Origin: UBA12158 sp035562735
GTDB taxonomy: Bacteria > Patescibacteriota > Microgenomatia > UBA12405
Length of the DNA: 6,221 nucleotides
Direction: 5' to 3'
Assembly (NCBI GenBank): GCA_035562735.1
Contig: DATMWB010000020.1
Span: 1-6,221 of the forward strand
Shown: in pieces, positions 1 through 4,909 of the stretch
Layout of the letters: each line of letters opens with the position of its first letter
Numbering within the stretch: position 1 is the stretch's first letter
Translations under genes and position numbers: made by a program
Notes under the pieces: model-generated
Databases searched by the model: none
What the model saw: only the letters and a program-made list of their open reading frames with translations
Told to the model about the DNA's origin: nothing

Positions 1-160
1 TTCTGGTCTTGTTTTGGTCATGGGTTATGTTACCCAAACTCAAACCTTTCTTAATTCATTTTCTAACATCAAAGATTCTCTTACTGACATGAATGTTGGT
101 CTTCGTCATCTTGCTAAAAACAACACTATTTCCGCCATCAACCTCGAGGACTTAATATAA
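1..160 (+). CDS. C-terminal end of an unidentified protein (partial)
   Basis: An open frame enters from the left edge (first full codon at base 2) and ends at TAA 158-160, giving the last 52 residues of a protein. The visible part starts with a short hydrophobic stretch (SGLVLVMGYV) that could be the end of a membrane helix, followed by a polar, helix-prone tail rich in Asn, Ser and Thr and ending in NLEDLI. There is no recognisable domain. The frame has no internal stops, and its codon use (Ctt, Gtt, Atc rich) resembles that of mutM downstream. It lies 71 bp upstream of mutM on the same strand, so co-transcription is possible. I cannot assign a function. Confidence 0.6.
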   Translation, partial: SGLVLVMGYVTQTQTFLNSFSNIKDSLTDMNVGLRHLAKNNTISAINLEDLI

Positions 161-187
161 GTTAAAATACCTCAATATTATTTTTTT

Positions 188-228
188 CTCCCTTGTCAAA
201 GGGAGAAGCGGCGTAGCCGAGAGGGATT
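188..228 (+). repeat. Dispersed-repeat-like palindromic element upstream of mutM
   Basis: The segment contains two hairpins in tandem. The first has perfect 7-bp arms CTCCCTT (188-194) and AAGGGAG (199-205) around a 4-nt loop. The second has 4-bp arms CGGC (209-212) and GCCG (216-219) around GTA. A tail AGAGGGATT follows and could pair with the first arm instead. It is much richer in GC than its surroundings. From memory, elements of this form (CTCCCTT...AAGGGAG...CGGCGTAGCCG...GAGGGATT) recur many times in some bacterial genomes. Only one copy is in this window, so its repeat status is inferred. It does not look like a terminator because no T-run follows it in either direction. Confidence 0.5.
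221..225 (+). promoter_or_regulatory. Shine-Dalgarno-like site for mutM inside the repeat
   Basis: GAGGG lies 6 nt upstream of the ATG at 232, and its GAGG can pair with the CCUC of the 16S rRNA 3' end. This supports 232 as the mutM start. It is the only reasonably placed Shine-Dalgarno-like sequence in front of any gene in the window, and it belongs to the tail of the palindromic element at 188-228. Confidence 0.4.
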
Positions 229-231
229 GAA

Positions 232-1137
232 ATGCCAGAACTCCCCGAAGTTGAGGTAGTTAAACTCTTTTTGGAGCAAAAACTACTTCATAAAACCATT
301 ACCAAACTAGAAGTCTTAACTCCAAAATCTTTTATCGGGAAGCCTGAGCTTGTCGAAGGTCAAAAGATAGTTAAGTTTTCCCGTATCGGCAAGCAACTTT
401 CCATCTACTTATCTAATCAACTAATTCTCTTGGTCCATCTCAAAATGACCGGTCAACTAATTTATGATGGATATGTTCTTGGCCACCCCACAAAAGACGC
501 CCTTGCCAACCTTCCCAATAAATCAACTCGTCTCATTTTTCATCTAAAAAACACGTCATTGCGAGGAGGAGATTCGAATAAAAATACGTCATTGCGAGGA
601 GGTAATCCGACGAAGCAATCTCTCCTCTATTTCAACGACCAACGTAAATTTGGCTGGATAAAACTATTAACTCAAGTCGAACTTGTCGGTTCTCAGTCAA
701 ATTTGGGTTTAGATATTTTTGACCCCAATTTTTCACCAAAATATATTTTTAACCAACTCTCAAAAAGCCGTCGCCCAGTAAAAGTTGTTCTTCTTGACCA
801 ACATTTTTTTGCAGGTATTGGCAACATCTATGCCAATGACGCCCTTTTCCTCTCAGGTATTCATCCCATCACACCTTCAAATAAAATATCCTTAAAACAG
901 GCAAAATTAATCTATAAATTTATGGTAGAAATCATGCAACAATCTGTTTTAGCTGGTGGTTCTACTGCTCGGGACAACAAATATCTCCGACCAGACGGCA
1001 CCAAAGGAGAAAACCAATTTTTCTTTCGTGTTTATGAGAAAAAGGGTGAGCCCTGTCTTAAATGTGGTACCAAGATTAAATATACAAAGCTTGCAGGCCG
1101 TGGCACCTTCTTCTGTCCAAATTGTCAAAAACTGTAA
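232..1137 (+). CDS. mutM: Formamidopyrimidine-DNA glycosylase (Fpg/MutM) with an in-frame repeat insertion
   Basis: Bifunctional base-excision-repair enzyme that removes oxidised purines such as 8-oxoguanine and nicks the strand by beta,delta-elimination. The start is fixed by the N-terminal PELPEVE signature; Pro2 becomes the catalytic N-terminal proline and Glu3 the acid. Other expected features are the conserved Lys54 (RIGK), the MTG loop at 72-74 (the residue before it is Lys71, where Gly is usual), Arg138 and Phe140 in NDQRKFG as lesion-recognition residues, the H2TH region with GIGNIY at 195-200, and a C-terminal zinc finger with C275, C278, C295, C298 and Arg290. The length of 301 aa exceeds the usual ~270. 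Residues about 107-130 are an insertion encoded by a duplicated palindromic repeat, placed in the turn between two beta strands; without it the protein is ~277 aa. All key residues remain, so the enzyme is probably active. It ends with tandem TAA stops. Confidence 0.97.
   Translation: MPELPEVEVVKLFLEQKLLHKTITKLEVLTPKSFIGKPELVEGQKIVKFSRIGKQLSIYLSNQLILLVHLKMTGQLIYDGYVLGHPTKDALANLPNKSTRLIFHLKNTSLRGGDSNKNTSLRGGNPTKQSLLYFNDQRKFGWIKLLTQVELVGSQSNLGLDIFDPNFSPKYIFNQLSKSRRPVKVVLLDQHFFAGIGNIYANDALFLSGIHPITPSNKISLKQAKLIYKFMVEIMQQSVLAGGSTARDNKYLRPDGTKGENQFFFRVYEKKGEPCLKCGTKIKYTKLAGRGTFFCPNCQKL
553..627 (+). repeat. In-frame tandem 33-bp palindromic repeat inside mutM
   Basis: Two adjacent 33-bp units (553-585 and 586-618) both begin with the identical 17-mer ACGTCATTGCGAGGAGG and then diverge. 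They encode TSLRGGDSNKN and TSLRGGNPTKQ, so the period is exactly 11 codons and the frame is kept. The second unit is followed by its complementary half: ATTGC (591-595) pairs with GCAAT (615-619), and CTCCTC (622-627) is complementary to GAGGAG (596-601). From memory, the CGTCATTGCGAGGAG...CGAAGCAATC form matches a dispersed palindromic repeat seen in many unrelated bacterial genomes, in the manner of Rickettsia palindromic elements. The first unit lacks the second half and looks like a decayed or partial copy. Confidence 0.75.
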
Positions 1138-1191
1138 TAAATTTTCACCTTCATCGTATTACTTAGTAGAGTTAAATAATTTATTAAAAAA

Positions 1192-1755
1192 ATGAAACTT
1201 TCAAAAACGCTGTTGCTTTCACCTCTTATATTTTTAGCTGCCTCTCCAGTCCAAGCCGAAAACCAAATTCAAAATAGAATTGAAGAAAGACGTGAAGTCC
1301 GCCAAGAAGTTATCGAAAATCGTCAAGAAGTTAGGCAAGAAATTCAGGAAAATCGTCAAAATCTTCGAGGGACCATTGCTCAGGATAGACTTCAATTTCG
1401 ACGTGAAAACGCTATAAAAATTGCCAGCAATATTGTTTCCAAATTAGAACTAAGATTTGAATATCTAAACAAAATCAAAGTCCGACTTCAGTCAAAAATT
1501 GAGACACTTAAAACAAGCAAAAACATGACCGAAGCTCAAGCAAAGTTAAATTCATATAACCCGGCTAAGTACACTGCCGATTTGGCTTCTTTAAAGTCAA
1601 AAATTATCGAAATCAATACAGCCGAAAAACCAAACATGGTTATCCCCAGCCTAAGGGAAGCCTCCAAACTTGTTCAAAAAGACCTAAAAGATTTGCACCA
1701 AGTTTTGGTCGATTCTTTAAAATTAATTGTCAAAGCCCCAAAAATTTCTGAGTAA
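1192..1755 (+). CDS. Secreted coiled-coil protein of unknown function
   Basis: A 187-aa protein with a clear Sec signal peptide: a basic start (MKLSK), a hydrophobic core, and an Ala-type cleavage site after VQA, so the mature protein begins near Glu23. The mature region is almost entirely helical and charged. Residues ~24-70 form a coiled coil with an 11-residue period; EVRQEVIENRQ (35-45) is followed directly by EVRQEIQENRQ (46-56). Further helices cover 75-110 and 152-180. There are no cysteines, no enzyme motifs and no later membrane segment, so it is probably periplasmic or surface-exposed. It starts 54 bp after mutM and ends 21 bp before a putative lipoprotein gene, which suggests an envelope gene pair. 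No Shine-Dalgarno sequence precedes the ATG. I do not recognise the family. Confidence 0.85.
   Translation: MKLSKTLLLSPLIFLAASPVQAENQIQNRIEERREVRQEVIENRQEVRQEIQENRQNLRGTIAQDRLQFRRENAIKIASNIVSKLELRFEYLNKIKVRLQSKIETLKTSKNMTEAQAKLNSYNPAKYTADLASLKSKIIEINTAEKPNMVIPSLREASKLVQKDLKDLHQVLVDSLKLIVKAPKISE
1294..1359 (+). repeat. Tandem 33-bp (11-codon) repeat in the coiled-coil gene
   Basis: Units 1294-1326 and 1327-1359 encode EVRQEVIENRQ and EVRQEIQENRQ, nearly identical 11-mers. The DNA has diverged more than the protein (for example CGC against AGG for Arg), so the repeat is being kept at protein level. It is probably an old duplication of a hendecad coiled-coil unit; weaker copies lie on either side (residues 24-34 and 57-67). 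Confidence 0.7.
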
Positions 1756-1759
1756 GGAT

Positions 1760-1765
1760 TATAAT
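1760..1765 (+). promoter_or_regulatory. Possible -10 element for the small lipoprotein gene
   Basis: TATAAT, a perfect -10 consensus, lies just after the stop of the preceding gene and 11 nt before the ATG at 1777. It would start transcription near 1772, leaving about a 5-nt leader. There is no TTGACA at a proper distance; TTGTCA at 1727-1732 is 27 bp away, too far. In DNA this AT-rich it may be chance. Confidence 0.3.
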
Positions 1766-1776
1766 ATTTTGTACCT

Positions 1777-2040
1777 ATGCCCAATAAAATATTATTCCCC
1801 TTAGTTATTCTTTGTGCTTTTATCTTTTCATCATGTCGTTTTGATCAGGCTCAAACCCAATTAACCGACAAGATTACTAGCACCGCCTCGGCAACTCTAA
1901 GTCAAGAACAGGTCGAAGAAATCGAACCAACCCTTACCGATCAGCAAATTGAAACCGAGCTCAACTCCGGTGCTCCAATCGATGTTGATTTAGAAGCAGA
2001 TTTTGCTAATTTAGAAAAAGAACTAGAGCAATTAGAATAA
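1777..2040 (+). CDS. Small acidic putative lipoprotein of unknown function
   Basis: An 87-aa protein with an N-terminal hydrophobic segment (residues 5-17) ending in FSSC, where Cys20 would be the lipid-modified residue. The -3 position is Phe rather than the usual Leu/Val/Ile, so lipidation is probable but not certain. The mature part of about 67 residues is Thr/Ser-rich near the membrane and strongly acidic towards the end (EADFANLEKELEQLE), probably helical. It has no known domain. It lies 21 bp after the secreted coiled-coil gene on the same strand and may share its transcript. Its last 35 bp overlap the 3' end of the convergent membrane-protein gene on the other strand. Confidence 0.75.
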   Translation: MPNKILFPLVILCAFIFSSCRFDQAQTQLTDKITSTASATLSQEQVEEIEPTLTDQQIETELNSGAPIDVDLEADFANLEKELEQLE

Positions 2041-2407
2041 CCAATCCCATTCCACTTCCTATAAATATTTTCTTGGGAAGCATCCGGTAGTTAGATCCTA
2101 GCGATAACCATATTTTTATCGATACTATCCAAAAGATGATTGCTCCAAATAGCCAGTAATAAGGGAAATCTTCATAAAAAACTTGCCATCCTATACTTCC
2201 ATATTCAAACAAATCCTTTGGATTATATCTTTGGGCAAAAAACCACATCCCCATAACCGACAATCCAACCCCAAACAAAAACAACAGCCACAAAGCTCGT
2301 TGTTCCCACATTTCTACCACAAATTTCCATCTTGGTTTCATCTGTATTTCCCCAGATTTTATTTTCCCCAATATCTTTCTTTCAATATTTTGTTTCTTTT
2401 TCACCAT
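2006..2407 (-). CDS. Small three-helix membrane protein, unknown function
   Basis: From the ATG at 2407 the protein has 133 aa; an in-frame TTG at 2416 would add three residues. The cytosolic-looking N-terminus is short and basic (VKKKQNIERKILGKIKSG, then MKPRWKF). Three hydrophobic helices follow, near residues 38-58, 81-102 and 112-132 (ATG numbering), separated by an aromatic, acidic loop with EYGSIGWQVFYEDFPYYW. No catalytic motif is visible. It lies downstream of the ECF sigma gene on the same strand, across a 140-nt spacer with a long inverted repeat, so it may be part of that transcript or have its own promoter. A basic cytosolic tail plus helices next to an ECF sigma factor would suit an anti-sigma or accessory role, but this is only context. 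Its stop (TAG at 2008-2006) lies inside the convergent lipoprotein gene. Confidence 0.75.
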   Translation of the reverse strand: MVKKKQNIERKILGKIKSGEIQMKPRWKFVVEMWEQRALWLLFLFGVGLSVMGMWFFAQRYNPKDLFEYGSIGWQVFYEDFPYYWLFGAIIFWIVSIKIWLSLGSNYRMLPKKIFIGSGMGLVILIALVLFLN

Positions 2408-2421
2408 ACTAATCAAAATAA

Positions 2422-2427
2422 ATTATA
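2422..2427 (-). promoter_or_regulatory. Possible -10 element for the small membrane protein
   Basis: On the minus strand TATAAT is followed by 5 nt, then the in-frame TTG at 2416, and by 14 nt in all before the ATG at 2407. Transcription would begin near 2415, giving a leader of about 8 nt to the ATG. The -35 position falls in the spacer of an all-A/T inverted repeat (2436-2444 and 2451-2459) and has no TTGACA. Confidence 0.3.
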
Positions 2428-2469
2428 TAAAAATGTTAATAATTAATAAAAATTATTAAAAAGGTTGAA

Positions 2470-2532
2470 GTTATCTTTTTTTGTTGACGTTGAACGTGGT
2501 CACACATTCACAGGAAACAAAAAAATGGTAAC
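2470..2532. repeat. Long imperfect inverted repeat between sigma factor and membrane-protein genes
   Basis: The outer arms are GTTA (2470-2473) and TAAC (2529-2532). A small internal loop follows, then ten consecutive pairs between TTTTTTTGTT (2476-2485) and AACAAAAAAA (2516-2525). After a 5/5 internal loop comes an inner stem, TGAACGTG (2491-2498) with CACATTCA (2503-2510), with one C-A mismatch and loop GTCA. It fills most of the otherwise non-coding gap. On either strand the T-run is in the 5' arm and the A-run in the 3' arm, so it is not an ordinary intrinsic terminator. It could be a structured RNA, a small mobile repeat, or a processing or regulatory element. Confidence 0.5.
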
Positions 2533-2547
2533 AAAAGCTTTTTAAAA

Positions 2548-3099
2548 TTATTTATCATTCCAATTAGTTAATATCTTTTTTAACATTATTTTCGCCCTAT
2601 ACAATAATACTCCCACATTACTTACCGATATGTGTAAAATATCAGAAATTTCCTCATAACTTTTTTCCTCAAAATAATACAAAAGTATTATTTCTTTATA
2701 TTTCATTTCCAAACTATCAACTGCCTTATTTACCACCTTTCTATTCTCTTTTTCTATTTCCAACTCCTCAATTAATCTCTTGTCGTCGTTATTTAACATC
2801 TCCTCTTTTGAATCTAAATCCTCACTTTTTATTCGCTTCTTTTTAAAAAAATCTACAACCTTATTATGGGCAATTCTATATATCCAACTACCAAATTTTT
2901 TAGAAGTATCAAAACCGTTCAGATTTTTATATGCAGATATCAAAGTATCTTCAACCAAATCTTCCACTTCCATTGTGTTTTGATTGGTTAGATTTTTTAT
3001 GTATCCAAACAATTTCCCCTGATATCTTTTGATAATTTCTTCAAATTTTTCTCCATCTCCATTCTGGATTTGTCGAACAATTTTCTCGTCGTCAAACAC
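2548..3099 (-). CDS. ECF-type (sigma-70 family) RNA polymerase sigma factor
   Basis: A 183-aa alternative sigma factor with the two-domain layout of extracytoplasmic-function sigmas. Region 2 covers roughly residues 20-90: the FEEIIKRYQ core-binding helix, VEDLVEDTLISAYKNL, and FGSWIYRIAHNKVVDFFKKKR for -10 recognition. After a charged linker (91-120), region 4 covers ~122-177, with the helix-turn-helix SYEEISDILHISVSNVGVLLYRAK that reads the -35 element. The start is GTG at 3099; the resulting N-terminus (DDEKIVRQIQNGDGEKFEEII) fits the family well, so no earlier start is needed. It begins 6 nt after the stop of the 397-aa gene and should be in one operon with it and rubrerythrin. No classical zinc-binding anti-sigma gene is adjacent; the membrane protein downstream is the only candidate partner in view. 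Confidence 0.93.
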   Translation of the reverse strand: MFDDEKIVRQIQNGDGEKFEEIIKRYQGKLFGYIKNLTNQNTMEVEDLVEDTLISAYKNLNGFDTSKKFGSWIYRIAHNKVVDFFKKKRIKSEDLDSKEEMLNNDDKRLIEELEIEKENRKVVNKAVDSLEMKYKEIILLYYFEEKSYEEISDILHISVSNVGVLLYRAKIMLKKILTNWNDK

Positions 3100-3104
3100 A
3101 CCTT

Positions 3105-3110
3105 ATTATA
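3105..3110 (-). promoter_or_regulatory. Possible internal -10 element for the sigma factor gene
   Basis: Minus-strand TATAAT is followed by AAGGT and then the GTG start at 3099. As a -10 it would start transcription at about the first base of the start codon, giving a leaderless mRNA. It overlaps the TAA stop of the upstream gene, and no -35 is evident, so it may be coincidental. The AAGG beside the GTG is too close to act as a normal Shine-Dalgarno. Confidence 0.3.
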
Positions 3111-4299
3111 CTTTAGCCTTATCTTTAAACACTCTTTCTAAAACCATCGCCTCTTGATCATCCCCACTTATTGTTCTGGTTGTGTCTAATTTTTCCTCAC
3201 CAATTACTTCCAAGCTTCCAAACAAACCGGGTTGTTTGCTTTTTAATAGATGAATAAATTGGTATATCCCAGCTTCGTATAGACCAGTTCCTAGATATCT
3301 TTTTTCACCCTCGGCAATATTGTGATACGCCAAAGCCGACCTCTCTCCCTTTTTAGGAGGATTAAAAATTTCTTTTATTGAAACGACCCAATTCTTCGGA
3401 TCTATGTGGATGGGTAACATCAACACAGATTCACCCTTACTATTTTTTACAGCATAAACTACAGCATGATTTCTAGACATGTGCCATTTTTTTATACTTT
3501 CTGGTAAAAGTTTATTTTTAAATAATGGTTCCCAATATTTTTTTTCTTCTTCATATCTGGAATCTGTTTCGTCAATTGGCATGTCTTCTTGATAGTTATC
3601 TATTGCCAATCTACCTCCGTTTTCACCTCTATCGTCAGAAAAGAAAGCATCGGGATTATGACCCATTTTTTCTACAATAGCCTGTACTTCCTCTACACTG
3701 GCTCCTGTCAACATAATCCAATGGGTCGCATTTACTTCCTGATAAAGTTCCTTCTCGGCAAAATTCAACAAAGTTCCACTATTTCCTTCAACCTCCCATA
3801 ATTCTTGCATTCTAGGATCTTCTATAAGTGCATTTCTGTCCATCACCTCAACTCGTAAATCAACTTCTTCTAAATTCATTTCACCAGACTTTATTTGTCT
3901 TCTAATTTCATTCTTTCTTCTAATATCACTACTCAAACGATTAATATTTTTACCCAACTTACCAGCCCACGCCTGAATTCTACTAACTTTTTTTTCTTCG
4001 ATAATTATCCCTTTTTCTTCCTTGAACGCTGAATAATGGTTCTTTGAATCATCAAATTCAGCTAGTTTTTTTTCTGCCTTTTTTATGGCTATTGCGCCGG
4101 CTTGTGTCGACAAAGTTTTTGCCCTCTCTTCATCAATTTCTTCGCCAATATCTTCTCTCAATTCTTCAAGCTGTTCATCGACATTATCAGGTATAATCTT
4201 CGCTTCAACTGTTTTAGGTATTAAAATCTTTTTTTCGGTCACTGCCACCTTACTATGACTGATTTCTGGTTTTGACACTTCTCCAACATCCTTACCCAT
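3106..4299 (-). CDS. Unrecognised 397-aa soluble protein in the rubrerythrin-sigma operon
   Basis: I do not recognise this protein. It has no signal peptide or membrane segment, so it is probably cytosolic, and it has no cysteines. Residues 1-130 are highly charged and helix-prone (DEQLEELREDIGEEIDEERAK, KKAEKKLAEF, RLSSDIRRKNEIRRQIKSGE). The middle (160-270) is acidic and includes HWIMLTGASVEEVQAIVEKMGHNP. The C-terminal part (~275-397) looks like a folded alpha/beta domain: strands HAVVYAVKNSKGESVLMLPI and VVSIKEIF, then RYLGTGLYEAGIYQF (334-348). RYLGTG fits the R-x-x-G-x-G acetyl-CoA pattern of GNAT acyltransferases and sits before a helix as that motif does, but the rest is too diverged to claim membership. 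The gene starts 1 nt after the rubrerythrin stop with no Shine-Dalgarno, suggesting translational coupling, and ends 6 nt before the sigma factor. Confidence 0.8.
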   Translation of the reverse strand: MGKDVGEVSKPEISHSKVAVTEKKILIPKTVEAKIIPDNVDEQLEELREDIGEEIDEERAKTLSTQAGAIAIKKAEKKLAEFDDSKNHYSAFKEEKGIIIEEKKVSRIQAWAGKLGKNINRLSSDIRRKNEIRRQIKSGEMNLEEVDLRVEVMDRNALIEDPRMQELWEVEGNSGTLLNFAEKELYQEVNATHWIMLTGASVEEVQAIVEKMGHNPDAFFSDDRGENGGRLAIDNYQEDMPIDETDSRYEEEKKYWEPLFKNKLLPESIKKWHMSRNHAVVYAVKNSKGESVLMLPIHIDPKNWVVSIKEIFNPPKKGERSALAYHNIAEGEKRYLGTGLYEAGIYQFIHLLKSKQPGLFGSLEVIGEEKLDTTRTISGDDQEAMVLERVFKDKAKV

Positions 4300-4300
4300 A

Positions 4301-4861
4301 TTATTTTACTAAACCGACTGGTTCGTACCAAGTATAGGGTTTTTTACACAGAGGACAGACTATTGGTGGTTTTTTCCCAAAAAAAGTATATCCACAATTA
4401 ACACATTTCCACTCTAATTCTGTCTCACTATCATAAAGTGTTTTATCATCCATCTTTTTCGCGATGATAATATATCTTTCTTCATGAAGTTTTTCGACTT
4501 CTTTTAGTTTTCCAAAAAGTCTTGCGGGTTCAGCCTCTCCTTCTTCAATAGCCATTTTTTCAAAATCTGGGTACATCGATGTCCATTCATATTTTTCTCC
4601 CTCGGCTGCCATTCTTAAATTTTCAACAGTACTTTTTGAAAATGGTGCAATTTCCAAATCACCCATAGTCTTTATTGGTCCGGTAATTAGTTCAAATTCT
4701 TCCTCGGCATGTATTTTTTCATTTTCCGCCGTTTCTTCAAAAATTCTGGCTATCCATTCCAAATTCTCTTTTCTTGCCATCTTGGCAAAGGTTGTATATT
4801 TATTTCTTGCTTGGCTTTCACCAGCGAAAGCTTTGAGGAGGTTTTCTTGTGTTTGACTCAT
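4301..4861 (-). CDS. rbr: Rubrerythrin (diiron peroxidase with rubredoxin domain)
   Basis: A cytosolic non-haem iron protein that reduces hydrogen peroxide, typical of anaerobes. The N-terminal four-helix ferritin-like domain carries the full ligand set: Glu15 (FAGES), Glu48 and His51 (ExxH), Glu89 and Glu92 (GEKYEW), Glu123 and His126 (ExxH). Spacing matches Desulfovibrio rubrerythrin closely. The C-terminal rubredoxin-like domain has C153-x2-C156 (CVNCGY) and C169-x2-C172 (CPLCKKPY) for one iron. The length of 186 aa is normal. It is the first gene of a probable operon with the 397-aa protein and an ECF sigma factor, which places peroxide defence under, or beside, a dedicated sigma factor. 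A TAGAAT hexamer 5 nt before the ATG suggests a leaderless transcript. The gene is divergent from mscL. Confidence 0.97.
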   Translation of the reverse strand: MSQTQENLLKAFAGESQARNKYTTFAKMARKENLEWIARIFEETAENEKIHAEEEFELITGPIKTMGDLEIAPFSKSTVENLRMAAEGEKYEWTSMYPDFEKMAIEEGEAEPARLFGKLKEVEKLHEERYIIIAKKMDDKTLYDSETELEWKCVNCGYTFFGKKPPIVCPLCKKPYTWYEPVGLVK

Positions 4862-4866
4862 ATCTA

Positions 4867-4872
4867 ATTCTA
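4867..4872 (-). promoter_or_regulatory. Possible -10 element for the rubrerythrin operon
   Basis: Minus-strand TAGAAT (5/6 match to TATAAT) lies 5 nt before the rubrerythrin ATG, so transcription would start at about the A of the start codon. No clear -35 is visible at 16-18 bp. If the operon is read by its own ECF sigma factor, the true promoter may not look like this at all. Confidence 0.35.
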
Positions 4873-4909
4873 CACTAAAAATATTTTATAATTATATGTT
4901 CGAAGTATG

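Noticed and set aside
188..205. CTCCCTT/AAGGGAG hairpin as a terminator of the upstream gene
   Set aside because: No T-run follows the stem on the plus strand; the T-run lies before it. It fits a repeat element better.
553..618. CRISPR-like direct repeats
   Set aside because: There are only two adjacent units, no spacers between them, and they are translated within mutM.
956..1195. 79-aa open frame on the plus strand
   Set aside because: It overlaps the conserved zinc-finger end of mutM in another frame and has no recognisable features.
2183..2446. 87-aa plus-strand open frame
   Set aside because: It is antisense to the membrane-protein gene; its His/Pro/Gln/Phe-rich composition is typical of a shadow frame.
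2470..2532. Intrinsic terminator of the sigma factor operon
   Set aside because: On the minus strand the stem is followed by an A-run and GATAAC, not by a U-tract.
2780..2983. 67-aa plus-strand open frame
   Set aside because: It is antisense to sigma factor region 2 coding sequence, which is clearly the real gene.
3589..3801. 70-aa plus-strand open frame
   Set aside because: It lies opposite the long 397-aa frame and has no start signal or recognisable domain.
4887..4892. Plus-strand TATAAT as the mscL promoter
   Set aside because: It would give a leader of over 100 nt containing the long hairpin and has no -35; possible, but not better supported than chance in this AT-rich spacer.
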